Assembly: GCA_020352515.1 (NCBI GenBank)
Contig: CP070678.1
Location: 686,464 to 721,744 of the forward strand
Reading direction: 5' to 3'
Length of the DNA stretch: 35,281 nt
DNA from: Phycisphaerales bacterium
Lineage (GTDB): Bacteria > Planctomycetota > Phycisphaerae > Sedimentisphaerales > Anaerobacaceae
In this document: positions 8,038 to 17,696 of the stretch, in pieces
Layout of the letters: each line of letters starts with the position of its first letter
Numbering within the stretch: position 1 is the first letter of the stretch
Position numbers and translations under genes: made by a program
The notes under the pieces: generated by a model
Told to the model about the DNA's origin: nothing
Seen by the model: the letters and a program-made list of their open reading frames with translations, nothing else
Database searches by the model: none

Positions 8038-9849
8038 TTATATTTGAGTCTTTCCCTTCATCATCCTTTCGATCTTTCGCAGGCAAAGCTTCGCTTTCAA
8101 TACGTAAGGGCTATCAGGAAACTTGTTAAGGACCAGCTCCAGTGTAGCCTTGGCCTCATCGAGCTTCTCTAACTGCATCCGGCAGTACCCGAGGAAGAAA
8201 TTGACGGGCGCCGTTTCTCTGGCCTTGGAATTCTCGGCTGCAAGAGCGGCGAGTGTCTTATACGCCTGCTCCACTTGTCCGGCTTGCAGATAGACCTGTG
8301 CCTTCAGCACGAACGCCTCGATAACGGTCGGATCGCCTGTGTTTTCGTAGCTGGCTATAAAAGCGTCAAGCTCGCTAATGGCCTGGACGCTCAGTCCGCT
8401 CCAAAGCATACACTCACATACCTTCAATTCATACGCCATTTTGTTGTGTTTATCCGCTTGCAGCTTCGCGATGTCACGATATGATTCCGCCGCCTCCAGG
8501 AACTTGTCTTGCCTGATGTCGGCCTCGGCCAGGTTCTCGGTCACCTGGACATAGTAGGGTCTCAATTTCGGCTTCCTGCGGCAGTATTGCATGAAGTTAT
8601 CCGTCCATGGCACATTTGGCTCCATGCCTCTTGCCGTGGCGGCCGCCGCCGAGTTGACATCCTCGGCCCGGCCCAGCACGTTGTCAAGCAACATCTCGAA
8701 TGCGGGCCAGTCGCCTTTCGAGACGAAGTCACGGGAAATGCCGTACATGTATTGATCGGGCGGACCGCTGTTGGCTACGCCGCTCTTGACGGCTTCGGCA
8801 TAATCGCCCTGCGATGTGTCGTCCCACAGCCGCACCAGCGTGTTGACAGACCCCGGCCTGAGCAGAGAAAGCGACACGGATTTCTTAAGCGCCTCGACAA
8901 TAGCATCTGCCGGTGCGCCGCTGCGTTCTTTTGCCGTCGCCAGCATTAAATACAGTTTCGAGACCATAAGCCCGTGCCGAATCCCGGCCTTGTCCGGATT
9001 CTCCGCTCTCCACCGTTCGTATTCCGCAATCCTCTTCTCGATGAGCTTGACTGCTTGCTTAGGCTGCTGTGCGTTGAGAAGCGCCAAGGCGTCCTTGACC
9101 GCGGAAATCAGCGGCGAAAGCGACGGGGCTATAAATGCCGCACAGCCTTCGCTGTGCAACTTTCTGACCTCATCGGCCGTCAGCGCGTTGTTGAAAACCG
9201 CTACCTCATCGATCACGCCGTAGAAAAGGCGTCCGCGTCGCTCGATGTTCTCCCCGATCAGAACATTGTGTGTGTTCCTCGAAATGCCCCCGGAACCCAC
9301 CAGGGCGCTGTCAAGCATACCGTTGATATAAAGGCACAACCTCTGCCCGTCGTAGACGCCCACAAGATGATGCCATTGCCCGTCGTTGACGTTGGTCATT
9401 CCGTCCACACCGGAGTGGGCTCTAGCCTCTTCATCCGCCAGAGTGATACCACTGAGATGAAAGGCGATCGTGTCCAGTTGGGCCATTCTTTGCAGCCTCC
9501 ACGCGCTGTCTCCCTTGGAAATAATCGCCTGCCAATCCTTGTCGAAGCCGTACACCTGTATCCACGCCGAGATGGTTATCTGGTCGTTAATGTCGAAAAC
9601 CTGGTTAGCTCCGCAGTCGATGTAATCCTCTGCCCCGTCGAAATACAGCGCCGCTCCGGTACGTCCCTCCACCCAGTTTGGCTCTCCCACGCAGTTGCCG
9701 TCGTTGCATCCGTACCTGTCCGTCACAATATTGCCGCGGCCGTCGTCAAAATCCCAGTACGCAACGAGCTCTGCCCGTAGTACGCCTGCTGCTGATGCTG
9801 TCACCAACGCCACAGCCAAAACCGTCGATTTGCTTGGTCTTGCCTTCAT
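8038..9849 (-). CDS. LamG-TPR secreted protein, copy 6 (subtype without the GGGK insert)
   Basis: This 603-residue paralogue has a signal peptide ending near VLRA/ELVAYWDFDD. The jellyroll domain (about 28-235) includes TISAWIQVYGF, NDGQWHHLVGVYDG and IDEVAVFNNAL. The C-terminal two thirds is helical, with a TPR-like block at the end (FFLGYCRMQLEKLDEAKATLELVL). Its terminal repeat is the most diverged of the set: the FLDL(M/T)xxYPEAKK core of the other copies is replaced by TLAALAAENSKARE. The VTDRYG motif after the first strand is shared with the truncated copy just upstream, which makes these two the closest pair at the N-terminus. Only 18 bases separate the stop of that fragment from this ATG. 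Confidence 0.88.
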   Translation of the reverse strand: MKARPSKSTVLAVALVTASAAGVLRAELVAYWDFDDGRGNIVTDRYGCNDGNCVGEPNWVEGRTGAALYFDGAEDYIDCGANQVFDINDQITISAWIQVYGFDKDWQAIISKGDSAWRLQRMAQLDTIAFHLSGITLADEEARAHSGVDGMTNVNDGQWHHLVGVYDGQRLCLYINGMLDSALVGSGGISRNTHNVLIGENIERRGRLFYGVIDEVAVFNNALTADEVRKLHSEGCAAFIAPSLSPLISAVKDALALLNAQQPKQAVKLIEKRIAEYERWRAENPDKAGIRHGLMVSKLYLMLATAKERSGAPADAIVEALKKSVSLSLLRPGSVNTLVRLWDDTSQGDYAEAVKSGVANSGPPDQYMYGISRDFVSKGDWPAFEMLLDNVLGRAEDVNSAAAATARGMEPNVPWTDNFMQYCRRKPKLRPYYVQVTENLAEADIRQDKFLEAAESYRDIAKLQADKHNKMAYELKVCECMLWSGLSVQAISELDAFIASYENTGDPTVIEAFVLKAQVYLQAGQVEQAYKTLAALAAENSKARETAPVNFFLGYCRMQLEKLDEAKATLELVLNKFPDSPYVLKAKLCLRKIERMMKGKTQI

Positions 9850-9867
9850 TCTAACTTGCCCCTGCCA

Positions 9868-10188
9868 TCAGATGTGAATAATTACTTGCTTCTCCCGACA
9901 CTCCGTAACAGCACCGGGATACAGTCGCCGCGGTGCGCTTCGAAGACTCGGTCTATCCGTACAATCGTCAATGCCTTCAAACTCGATTTCCCTGCCGTAC
10001 CGGCCTTTAACCCATTGGGGTCTGCCTTTAAGCACCCCGTGGTCGTCGCCATACCTGTCCGTCACCACGGCCCCGTCACCGTCCTCGAAATCCCGGCATG
10101 CAACAAGTTCTGCACGAACCGCGGCGCCCGCGGACGATACGGCGAGCGAGGCCAACACAAGTCTCAAATTGAAAAACGTGTTTGTCAT
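9868..10188 (-). pseudogene. Truncated LamG-TPR copy (N-terminal remnant)
   Basis: From an ATG at 10188 the product would be 106 residues: a signal peptide (MTNTFFNLRLVLASLAVSSAGAAVRA), then ELVACRDFEDGDGAVVTDRYG, in line with the first 60-70 residues of the neighbouring LamG proteins, up to EFEGIDD. There the paralogues continue with Y(I/V)DCG, but this copy diverges into unrelated residues and stops at 9868. The rest of the jellyroll and the whole TPR region are missing. The simplest reading is a paralogue that lost about 500 codons by internal deletion, leaving a remnant against the next gene. The first-strand motif is also eroded (ACRDF in place of AYWDF). A small expressed secreted peptide cannot be excluded. 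Confidence 0.75.
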
Positions 10189-10229
10189 CTTACTGGCTTT
10201 CGAATTCCTGCTGCCTCCGGCTTCCAATG

Positions 10230-12026
10230 CTACCGGTTTTCCATTTCTGCAATTCTGCTGTGGAACAGATTCGCCTTGCTGCTAAACACGCTGTCCGGGT
10301 AGTCTTTTTTCAAGATTTCAAATGCCTCCTTTGCTGCTTCCAAGTTTCCCTGCAGCATGTTGCAGTAGCCGATGAAGAAGACTGCCTCAGGCACCTTCTT
10401 CGCTTCGGGATAATTGACCGTCAGGTCCAGGAACACTTCCGAGGCACGCTCGGTGTCATTGCTCTGCAAATACGCCCGCCCCTTCAATATGATTGCCTCC
10501 ATGACCATCTTTATGTCTGTTGCCTTGTACTTCCCTATGAATTTGTCCAGACTCGATATGGCGCCGGCATAGTCACCGCCCTGAAACATGCACTTGCCCA
10601 GCTTGAAATCGTAAGCCATTCTCCGCTCGGGCGGGCAAAGAGCGATTATTTCTCGGTATGCCTCCGCGGCCTTGAAGAACTCATTAAGCTTTACGTAGTC
10701 CTCGGCCAGCCGCTCGTATTCTTGCATGATGTAAGGCGCCAATTCCGCCTTCGTTAGACAGTACCGCCGGAAGCTGTGAGCCCAGACGCCGTTTTGGTTC
10801 AGCCCCTTCGTTATCGCTCTTGCCCATGCGGCTGCGTCGTCAATTCGGGGCAGCGTTGCGTCCAGAAACAACTTGAAGGTCGGCCAGTTCCCGTTTGATT
10901 CGAATTCCCTGGCCACGCTGTGCAGGTAAGCGCCCGAGTCGATGCTGTTGCTTGTTGCGGCGGCGGCGGCATCAGCATAATCTTGGACCGATCTGTGCTT
11001 GTAAAGCCAGAGCAGGGCCGAAACGCTGTACTCGCTCTCCATGGAGGTCACTGCTGACAGTCTGTAAGCATCCGCGACGTCGTCCGAGGCCGCCCCCGAC
11101 GCCTCCAGGCCGATGGCCAGATGAAAGTACAGCCTGCCGGTTACAAGTCTGTAATACGTCTCCGGACAATTGGGGTCCGACTCGACGACCTGCCTGCATT
11201 CAGCGATCTTTCTCCTGATCAGCTCGATTGTCGCTTCGGGCTTTTGCTTTTTGAGGGCTTGCTCGACCTCGGCCTCCGCTCTTCGAAGACGCCCGACCGA
11301 TTCGGACAAAAACGGCGCGCCGCTCGATGTGTAGAGCAGCCCGATCTCCGCCGCGTTAAGGGCATGATCGAAAATGATTACGTCGTCTATGGCCCCGTGC
11401 CACATGCGTCCCGACCGCTGCTGGTTCGCTCCGATACAAACGTCGTACGTGTTGCCGGAAATCGGCCTTGCCCTGCTGACTGAATTGTCCAGAACGCCGT
11501 CCACATACAGAGCCGCGTCCGTACCCTCGTATACGCCTGCGATGTGATGCCACTTGCCGTCGTTTACATTTATGTTGCCTCTGACAAACCACAAGGTGGC
11601 GTCGCCGTTGCCCGCAAATTCGACTGCATTGCTGTTGCCGTTGCGAGCCAGCCTCCAGCTCGTGTCACCCTTGGTGACGATTGCATGATAGTCCTTCACG
11701 AACGAGCGGACCTTTATCCACGCGGCGACAGTGATGGATTTTCCGATGTCCGCCCACGTTTCGGCTTCGCCTCTTTTCTTGCCGCCGCCACAGTTCACGA
11801 AGTCTCCGGCGCCGTCGAAGAAGAGGGCCCCGCCGAACCGGCCGTCAACCCACTCGGGTGAGCTGTTGAATTTGCCGTCGTGCCCGCCGCACCTGTCCCT
11901 GACGATGTTCCCCTTCATCTCGTCCATGTCCCAGTATGCCACTACGTCGGCCCTGAGAGCGCCCGTGCAGGGTGCCATGAGCAGCAGCGCCGCCGTTATC
12001 ATCAGATTCTCAATTCTGCTTTCCAT
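10230..12026 (-). CDS. LamG-TPR secreted protein, copy 5 (GGGK-insert subtype)
   Basis: This 598-residue protein has a signal peptide ending near ALRA/DVVAYWDMDE. The LamG domain (about 28-240) carries the insert GGGKKRGEAETWADI between the DFVNC strand and the TVAAWIKV strand, then WFVRGNINVNDGKWHHIAGVY and IDDVIIFDHAL. The C-terminal TPR region runs from about 250 and ends in EAVFFIGYCNMLQGNLEAAKEAFEIL followed by a basic tail. Residues 245-280 (RLRRAEAEVEQALKKQKPEATIELI, in part) look like a coiled-coil linker between the two halves. It follows copy 4 after 63 bases. As with the others there is no cell-wall anchor motif, so it is presumably periplasmic or secreted. Confidence 0.88.
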   Translation of the reverse strand: MESRIENLMITAALLLMAPCTGALRADVVAYWDMDEMKGNIVRDRCGGHDGKFNSSPEWVDGRFGGALFFDGAGDFVNCGGGKKRGEAETWADIGKSITVAAWIKVRSFVKDYHAIVTKGDTSWRLARNGNSNAVEFAGNGDATLWFVRGNINVNDGKWHHIAGVYEGTDAALYVDGVLDNSVSRARPISGNTYDVCIGANQQRSGRMWHGAIDDVIIFDHALNAAEIGLLYTSSGAPFLSESVGRLRRAEAEVEQALKKQKPEATIELIRRKIAECRQVVESDPNCPETYYRLVTGRLYFHLAIGLEASGAASDDVADAYRLSAVTSMESEYSVSALLWLYKHRSVQDYADAAAAATSNSIDSGAYLHSVAREFESNGNWPTFKLFLDATLPRIDDAAAWARAITKGLNQNGVWAHSFRRYCLTKAELAPYIMQEYERLAEDYVKLNEFFKAAEAYREIIALCPPERRMAYDFKLGKCMFQGGDYAGAISSLDKFIGKYKATDIKMVMEAIILKGRAYLQSNDTERASEVFLDLTVNYPEAKKVPEAVFFIGYCNMLQGNLEAAKEAFEILKKDYPDSVFSSKANLFHSRIAEMENR

Positions 12027-12089
12027 TTTACTTCTTTAGCTGTAAGCCCCGTACCCACTCTTTCCGTCAGGCCGTTATCGCAACGCGCA

Positions 12090-13886
12090 CTAATTCGCCT
12101 TCTTCGCCATACGTCGCTTGCATAGCCGTGCCTTGCTTGCGTAGGTGTTGTCGGGATAATCCTTGATTACAAGGTCGAAGGCTTCGCCCGCTTCTTCGAA
12201 ATTGCCCTGCAGCATGCTGCAGTAGCCCATAAAGAAGTTTGCCTCCGGTGTCTTTTTCGCCTCCGGATAATCAATCATCAAGTCCAGGAAGATATCCGAC
12301 GCCTTATCCGTTTCATTCAACTGCAAATACGTTCGGCCTTTGAGGAGAATTGCCTGCATGACCATGGATCTGTCTACGGCCCTGTACTTCTTTACGAAGC
12401 TCTCGATCTCCGAAATGGCCTTTGCCGACTTCCCGCTTTCAAACACGCACTCACAAACTCTGAAAGCGTAGCCGATCTTCTGATTATCTTCGCACCGCCC
12501 GGAAATGTCACGGTATATCTCGGCGGCCTTCAGCAGCTCGCCCTCTGTTACGGCTTGCTCGGCCAGCTTCACGGACTCTCCCGCAACATATTGCCGGAGT
12601 TCCGGCTTTTCCCGGCAATACCGCGCAAAGCTATTTGCCCAGACGCCGTCTTGCTTGAGGTTGGACGCGACGAGGCGGGCGCAGCCTGCGCTGTCTTCAA
12701 CCTCTGAAAAGACCGTGTCCAGAAACAGCCGAAAGGCCGGCCAGTCCCCCTCAACTTCAAAATCGGCCACAGCCGGGCCGATCGTTGCCCAGGCGCCGAC
12801 CGTGTTGCGCACGCCTTGTCTTATGACATCCGAATAGTCGTCAGCCGGAACATTTTTGAACAGCCAGAGGAGGGCTGCGCCGTAGTGCGGTGATTTCGGC
12901 GTTTCTAACGCCGACTTTTTGTACGTCGCCGCGGTAACTGCCGGGGCCGCCCCCGATGCCTCCCTCGCTTTCGCCAGCGCGAAATACAGTCTGGATAGAA
13001 CGATCCTGTACGGATCCTCGATAGGCTCGCCCCTCTTCTGCGTGAGACGTTCGGCTTCGGCGACCTTCTCTTCGATAAGAACCGCCGCTTGCTTGACCGC
13101 CGGTTCCTTGGGAGCGTTCTGTGAATCTTGAAGCAGCGCCCCGAGCGTGCGCAAATCCTCGGACAAGAACGACTCGCCGCCAAGCTCCTGAAGCTGTTTG
13201 AGCTGCTCCTCGCTCAGCGCGTGGTCGAATATGACCACCTCGTCTATAACGCCGTGCCACTGGCGTCCTCTTGGTTCGCCGTTCTCTCCGATGTACACAT
13301 CGAAGTTGTTCGACTTTATCCGTTTTACGTTCGCCAGACCGCCGACCAGTACTGCGTCAACGTACATATATGCGTCAGACCCATCGTAAACGCCCGCCAC
13401 GTGGTGCCATTTGCCGTCGTTTATGTCGGCGCCTCCGCCGACCCCCCAATTAATCCCGGTCAGCCCGGTGCCGTCAAACTGGACTCGGTTTGTGCTGGCC
13501 CCGCGGGCGAGTCGCCATGTGCTGTCGCCTTTTGCCACAATTGCCTGCCATTCTTTTGTGAACGCGTCGACCTTTATCCACGCCGCGACGGTTATTTCAT
13601 CGACGATGTCGGCCCACGTATTTGGGTCTCCGTCTATCTTGCCCCCACCGCAGTCAACGTAGTCGTCGATACCGTCAAAGCTGAGAGCCCCTCCGAAATA
13701 TCCCCCGACCCAGGCTGGGCCGCCCACGAGCTTGCCGGTGTGCCCGCCCACTTTGTCGACGGCCGCGGCGCCGTTTGCGTCGTCGAACTTCCAGTAGGCC
13801 ACCAGCTTTGCCTGCACAGCACTTGCTCCACAGACGACGACCAACAGGACTGCCGTTACCACCAGTCCCCTAAATCCTCCTGTCAT
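12090..13886 (-). CDS. LamG-TPR secreted protein, copy 4 (GGGK-insert subtype)
   Basis: The ATG at 13886 is chosen over an upstream in-frame start because it directly precedes a signal peptide (FRGLVVTAVLLVVVCGASAVQA) and has AAGGAG five bases upstream. The upstream extension is charged and runs into the previous gene. The 598-residue product begins KLVAYWKFDD after cleavage and has the insert GGGKIDGDPNTWADI. Its jellyroll motifs are VAAWIKVDAFTKEWQAIVAKG, NDGKWHHVAGVYDG and IDEVVIFDHAL. A helical TPR region of about 350 residues ends NFFMGYCSMLQGNFEEAGEAFDLVI (in two parts) and KKAN. Its loop before KWHH is Gly-rich (GINWGVGGGADI), unlike the other copies. Confidence 0.88.
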   Translation of the reverse strand: MTGGFRGLVVTAVLLVVVCGASAVQAKLVAYWKFDDANGAAAVDKVGGHTGKLVGGPAWVGGYFGGALSFDGIDDYVDCGGGKIDGDPNTWADIVDEITVAAWIKVDAFTKEWQAIVAKGDSTWRLARGASTNRVQFDGTGLTGINWGVGGGADINDGKWHHVAGVYDGSDAYMYVDAVLVGGLANVKRIKSNNFDVYIGENGEPRGRQWHGVIDEVVIFDHALSEEQLKQLQELGGESFLSEDLRTLGALLQDSQNAPKEPAVKQAAVLIEEKVAEAERLTQKRGEPIEDPYRIVLSRLYFALAKAREASGAAPAVTAATYKKSALETPKSPHYGAALLWLFKNVPADDYSDVIRQGVRNTVGAWATIGPAVADFEVEGDWPAFRLFLDTVFSEVEDSAGCARLVASNLKQDGVWANSFARYCREKPELRQYVAGESVKLAEQAVTEGELLKAAEIYRDISGRCEDNQKIGYAFRVCECVFESGKSAKAISEIESFVKKYRAVDRSMVMQAILLKGRTYLQLNETDKASDIFLDLMIDYPEAKKTPEANFFMGYCSMLQGNFEEAGEAFDLVIKDYPDNTYASKARLCKRRMAKKAN

Positions 13887-13993
13887 CGCTGCTCCTTGCT
13901 CCGTCCAGGAATATTCGGTCTTCCACGGTCGGTATCTTTGTGACCTCGGACCGGGCTTCTTCTTGGAGCGTCTGCCGCTTCTCAAAACCCCTA

Positions 13994-15787
13994 CTAATTG
14001 ATTATCCTGTCGATGCGTCGAATACATAGTGCCGCCTTGCTTGCGTAAGGGCTGTCGGGATAATTCTTGATAACGTGCTGGAACGTTTCTCTCGCTTCTT
14101 TGTATTTCTTCTGCATCATGCCGCAGTAGCCGACGAAGAAGTGTGCCTCCGGGGCCTTTTTGGCTTCCGGATAGTCTATCATTAGATCAAGCAGCACATC
14201 CGAAGCGCTATCGGTTTCACCCTGCTGCAAAAGGGCCCGTCCCTTCAGCAAAGTCGCCTGTATGACCATGGGCCTGTTCAGAATCTTGTATTTCTTTATG
14301 AAGCGCTCGGTCTCGGAAACGGTCTCTGCGCTCTGGCCGCTCGAGAACAGGCACTCGCATATCTTCAGTTCGTACCCCATCTTTTGATCGGGCGGGCACC
14401 GGCCGGCTATGTCACGGTATAGCTCGGCCGCCTTCGCAAACGAGCCTTGGGCTACGGCTTCCACCGCAAGCTTCTCACTGTCTTTGACGACGTACGGTTG
14501 AAGCGCTGCCTCGCCGCGACAGTATTGTCTGAATTTCTTGGACCATACGCCGTCTGCCTGCAGGTTCCCGGCTACCATTTCCGCAAAGGTGGTCGCATCG
14601 TCAGCGTGTGGAATGGTCGCATCCAGAAACAGCTTGAATGCGTCCCAGTGGCCCGCTATCTCGAAACTGGCAACGATTCTCCCGATATTGCCTGATGAGC
14701 CCAATGCCGGCTGCATGCCTCGCCTCACAACATCCATATAATCAGCCGCCGGCATGTTTTGAAACAGCCACACCAGCGCAGGAACATAATTCGGCGCCTT
14801 ACACGATTGAAGGGCCGACTCCCGGTAGGCAGACAGAACCTGCGCGCGGGGCGTCCCCGACGCCTCCCGCGCTTTTGCCAGAGCAAACTGCAGGCGCGCC
14901 GACAGGATGGCAGTGGTGTCTCCCACCTTGGCAGGACTCTTGCCTTGGAGCCGTTTGTACTCCGCGATCTTCTGCGCGATAAAGCCCACCGCATCTTTGG
15001 GCTTCTTTTCAGCGAGCGCCTTTTCAGCCTCCTGAACCAGGCCGCCGAACATCCTCAGCTCCTCCGACAGAAACGACTCCCCGCCAAGCTTGCAGAGCTG
15101 CTCCAATTCGTCACGGCTCAGCGCATGGTTGAAGATGACAACCTCGTCGATGACTCCGTTCCACTGACGGCCTCTCTTCTCCAGGTTCTCCCCGATGCAG
15201 ACATCGAAATTGTCGGATGCTATCCGTCTTGAATTCGGCTGCAAACCGTCGAGCTTGCCGTCAACGTACAAAAATGCCGTTGACCCGTTGTAGATTCCCG
15301 CCACGTGGTGCCACTTTCCGTCGTTTACGTTCACGTTGCCCCTAACCGACCAGAGTGTGTCGAGCCAGTTCGCCGCGAACTCGACGCTGTTCTTCTTGCC
15401 GTTTCGGGCCAATCTCCATGACCTGTCGCCTTTTGATATAATTGTCTGCCACTCCTTTGTGAATGTGTTGACCTTGATCCATGCCGCAATCGTAATCGGC
15501 CCGCTGATGTCGGCCCACGTGTTCGGGTCCCCTTTCTCCTTGCCGCCCCCGCAGTCAACGTGGTCGTCAGTCCCGTCAAACTCGAGCGCGCCTCCCAGGT
15601 GGCCCTTGACCCAAGCTGCCCCTCCGGACAGCTCACCGTTTCTGCCGGCCACGCTTTCGATCGCTTTGGTCCCTCGGGCGTCATCGAGCTTCCAGTACGC
15701 CACCAGGTCGGCCTTCATCACGTTTGCCCCCACGACGGTCGCCAAAAGCGCTGCCGCTGTTACCATTCTCACAGACTTGCACCTCAT
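13994..15787 (-). CDS. LamG-TPR secreted protein, copy 3 (GGGK-insert subtype)
   Basis: The start at 15787 fits the signal peptide (RMVTAAALLATVVGANVMKA) and a GGAAGG-type ribosome site in the spacer. Longer in-frame starts only translate the spacer. The 597-residue product has LVAYWKLDDARGTKAIE, the GGGKEKGDPNTWADI insert, the strands ITIAAWIKVNTFTKEWQTI, NVNDGKWHHVAGIYNG and IDEVVIFNHAL, then a coiled-coil-like linker (QEAEKALAEKKPKDAVGFIA) and TPR helices to HFFVGYCGMMQKKYKEARETF. The spacer upstream of this gene is homologous to the spacer upstream of copy 2, showing that the duplicated unit is larger than the reading frame. Confidence 0.88.
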   Translation of the reverse strand: MRCKSVRMVTAAALLATVVGANVMKADLVAYWKLDDARGTKAIESVAGRNGELSGGAAWVKGHLGGALEFDGTDDHVDCGGGKEKGDPNTWADISGPITIAAWIKVNTFTKEWQTIISKGDRSWRLARNGKKNSVEFAANWLDTLWSVRGNVNVNDGKWHHVAGIYNGSTAFLYVDGKLDGLQPNSRRIASDNFDVCIGENLEKRGRQWNGVIDEVVIFNHALSRDELEQLCKLGGESFLSEELRMFGGLVQEAEKALAEKKPKDAVGFIAQKIAEYKRLQGKSPAKVGDTTAILSARLQFALAKAREASGTPRAQVLSAYRESALQSCKAPNYVPALVWLFQNMPAADYMDVVRRGMQPALGSSGNIGRIVASFEIAGHWDAFKLFLDATIPHADDATTFAEMVAGNLQADGVWSKKFRQYCRGEAALQPYVVKDSEKLAVEAVAQGSFAKAAELYRDIAGRCPPDQKMGYELKICECLFSSGQSAETVSETERFIKKYKILNRPMVIQATLLKGRALLQQGETDSASDVLLDLMIDYPEAKKAPEAHFFVGYCGMMQKKYKEARETFQHVIKNYPDSPYASKAALCIRRIDRIIN

Positions 15788-15902
15788 TGTCCTTCCTTTC
15801 TCAAATAGAGCAGTACGACATCTCACAATGCTCCTTACCGCCGGCGACATCATTGTTTTGCCTGTAATCGCTTCTGGGGGCAGCCACCACAGCACGCACA
15901 AC
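15788..15902 (-). repeat. Spacer repeat A (upstream of copy 3), homologous to spacer repeat B
   Basis: This spacer aligns over nearly its full length with 17697-17808. Shared blocks include the CCTTTCT(C/T)AAAT ribosome-site complement next to the start codon, GCCGGYGAC in the middle, and GGCAGCCACC plus CACAACCTAA at the far end next to the stop codon. Homology between non-coding spacers shows that tandem duplication included gene plus spacer. Confidence 0.75.
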
Positions 15903-17696
15903 CTAACGCGCCATCTTGTCGATCCGCCTGATACACAGCTTCGCTTTACTTGCGTACATGCTTGTGGGGTAATCATTTATCACAAACTCGAGCGTCTCTC
16001 TTGCTTCATCGAGATTACCCTGCAGCATGCTGCAGTAGCCGATGAAAAAGTTCGCCTCGGGCGCCTTGCTCGTCTCGGGGTAGTCCACCATCAAATCCAG
16101 AAAAATGTCCGATGCGCGATTCATGTCGTTCATCTGGAGATAGGTTCGTCCCCTCAGCAGGATCGCCTGGATAATCATGGATCTGTTCTTGATCCTGTAC
16201 TTCTCTATAAATGCTTCGATCTCCGGGATTGCCTTGTCGCAGCGTCCGCTTTGAAAGAGGTGCTCGCACAACTGCATTTCGTATGCCATCTTCTGATCGG
16301 CGGGGCACCGGCCGATGATGTCACGGTATATCTCGGCCGCCTTTAGGTAATCGCCCTCGGCTGCGGCGGTCTCAGCCAGTTCTATACCTTGTTTGACGAG
16401 GTAAGGTGAAAATTCGGCCCTGTCCCGGCAGTATTGTGCGAAGCTGTTGGCCCATACGCCGTTGGTTTCGAGACTCGCGGCTACGGCCTCGGCGCACGCA
16501 GAAGGGTCGTTCAGCTCAGAAACCGCGGCATCCAGAAACAGTCTGAATGCAGTCCAATTGTCCTTAGCCTCGAAACCATCCGTTATATGGCCGATGACCT
16601 TTTCTGTGTCTGAGGTATTGCGTATGCTCTCCTTTATGACCTTTGAATAGACGGTACCACGTGTATTCCCTAGCAGCCAGAGCAAAGTAGACACGTACTG
16701 CGGCGCCTTGGCCGATAATGATGCCGAGTCTGCGTAGGCCGTTGAAATCTCGCTTGTCGAAGCCTTTGACGCCTCCTTCGCCCTCGCCAGCATATAATGC
16801 AGCTTCGACACCATAATTCGGTGGGTCTCTGCAAAACCGTCGCGATTCCCGCCCGTCAACTGCTTGGCCTCAGCCAGCTTCTTCTCGATGATGGTGGCCG
16901 CTTCCTTGGGATTCTTCTCGGTTAGAGCCCCGTTGGCCTCGCGGACCATCTTCTTAAGTGCCTGCAGGTCTTTGGGAAGAAAGGAACTGCCGCCCAGCTC
17001 GCGTAGTTGCCTGAGTTCGTCCTGGCTCAAAGCGTGGGAGAAGATGACCACTTCGTCTATAAGACCTCTCCAGTAACGCCTGGGCGATTCGGCGTTTGTG
17101 CCGATGCGCACGTCCCAGCCGTCGGACATGATATTGGAGGCATTCTGCACCGAGCCTTCCAGCTTGCCGTCGATAAACAGGTGAGCTTCAGACCCATCGT
17201 AAATTCCCGCGACGTGGTGCCATTGGCCGTCGTTTACCGGTGCGGTTCCTCGAATCCTCCATAGTCTGCCGCCCCTATTGGCCCCGAACATCATGCTGTT
17301 CGTAGTCCGGTCCCGGGACAGTCTCCATGTGCCGTCGCCCTTGGTTATCACGGCTTGAAACGATCTCGAGAATTGTTCGACCTTTATCCATGCCGCCAGT
17401 GTAATTGCGCCTTCTATGTCGGCCCACGTCTTGGGGGCGCCCGTCTGCTTGCCGCCGCCACAGTCTATGTAGTCGTCGATACCATCGAACTCAAGTGCTC
17501 CCCCCAAATGCCCGTCAACCGCAACCGGGTTTCCAAAAAACCTGCCGCTGCGCCCGGCGACGCTGTCGACAGCCGTGTTGCCGCTTTGATCGTCAAAGTC
17601 CCAGTACGCCACCAGTTCCGCCTTTGTCACACTCGCGCCCGCGATGATGGCTAATATCGCTGCTGCAGTCACTATCCTCTCACGCTTCCGTTTCAT
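15903..17696 (-). CDS. LamG-TPR secreted protein, copy 2 (GGGK-insert subtype)
   Basis: This copy is 597 residues from the ATG at 17696, which has AAAGGA upstream and leads straight into the signal peptide (RIVTAAAILAIIAGASVTKA). The LamG domain has AELVAYWDFDDQSGN, GGGKQTGAPKTWADI, TLAAWIKVEQFSRSFQAVI, NDGQWHHVAGIYDG and IDEVVIFSHAL. The TPR half ends in NFFIGYCSMLQGNLDEARETLEFV. Its last 300 bases match copy 1 closely at the DNA level, including an exact stretch of about 30 bases near 16080-16111 that recurs near 17983-18014, more than amino-acid conservation alone would require. This suggests recent duplication or gene conversion between the two 3' ends. Confidence 0.88.
   Translation of the reverse strand: MKRKRERIVTAAAILAIIAGASVTKAELVAYWDFDDQSGNTAVDSVAGRSGRFFGNPVAVDGHLGGALEFDGIDDYIDCGGGKQTGAPKTWADIEGAITLAAWIKVEQFSRSFQAVITKGDGTWRLSRDRTTNSMMFGANRGGRLWRIRGTAPVNDGQWHHVAGIYDGSEAHLFIDGKLEGSVQNASNIMSDGWDVRIGTNAESPRRYWRGLIDEVVIFSHALSQDELRQLRELGGSSFLPKDLQALKKMVREANGALTEKNPKEAATIIEKKLAEAKQLTGGNRDGFAETHRIMVSKLHYMLARAKEASKASTSEISTAYADSASLSAKAPQYVSTLLWLLGNTRGTVYSKVIKESIRNTSDTEKVIGHITDGFEAKDNWTAFRLFLDAAVSELNDPSACAEAVAASLETNGVWANSFAQYCRDRAEFSPYLVKQGIELAETAAAEGDYLKAAEIYRDIIGRCPADQKMAYEMQLCEHLFQSGRCDKAIPEIEAFIEKYRIKNRSMIIQAILLRGRTYLQMNDMNRASDIFLDLMVDYPETSKAPEANFFIGYCSMLQGNLDEARETLEFVINDYPTSMYASKAKLCIRRIDKMAR

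Noticed and set aside
13887..14027. N-terminal extension of LamG-TPR copy 4 (also those of copies 2 and 3) as coding sequence
   Set aside because: The extensions translate spacer DNA, lack ribosome sites and would bury the signal peptide; internal ATGs with good ribosome sites fit better.
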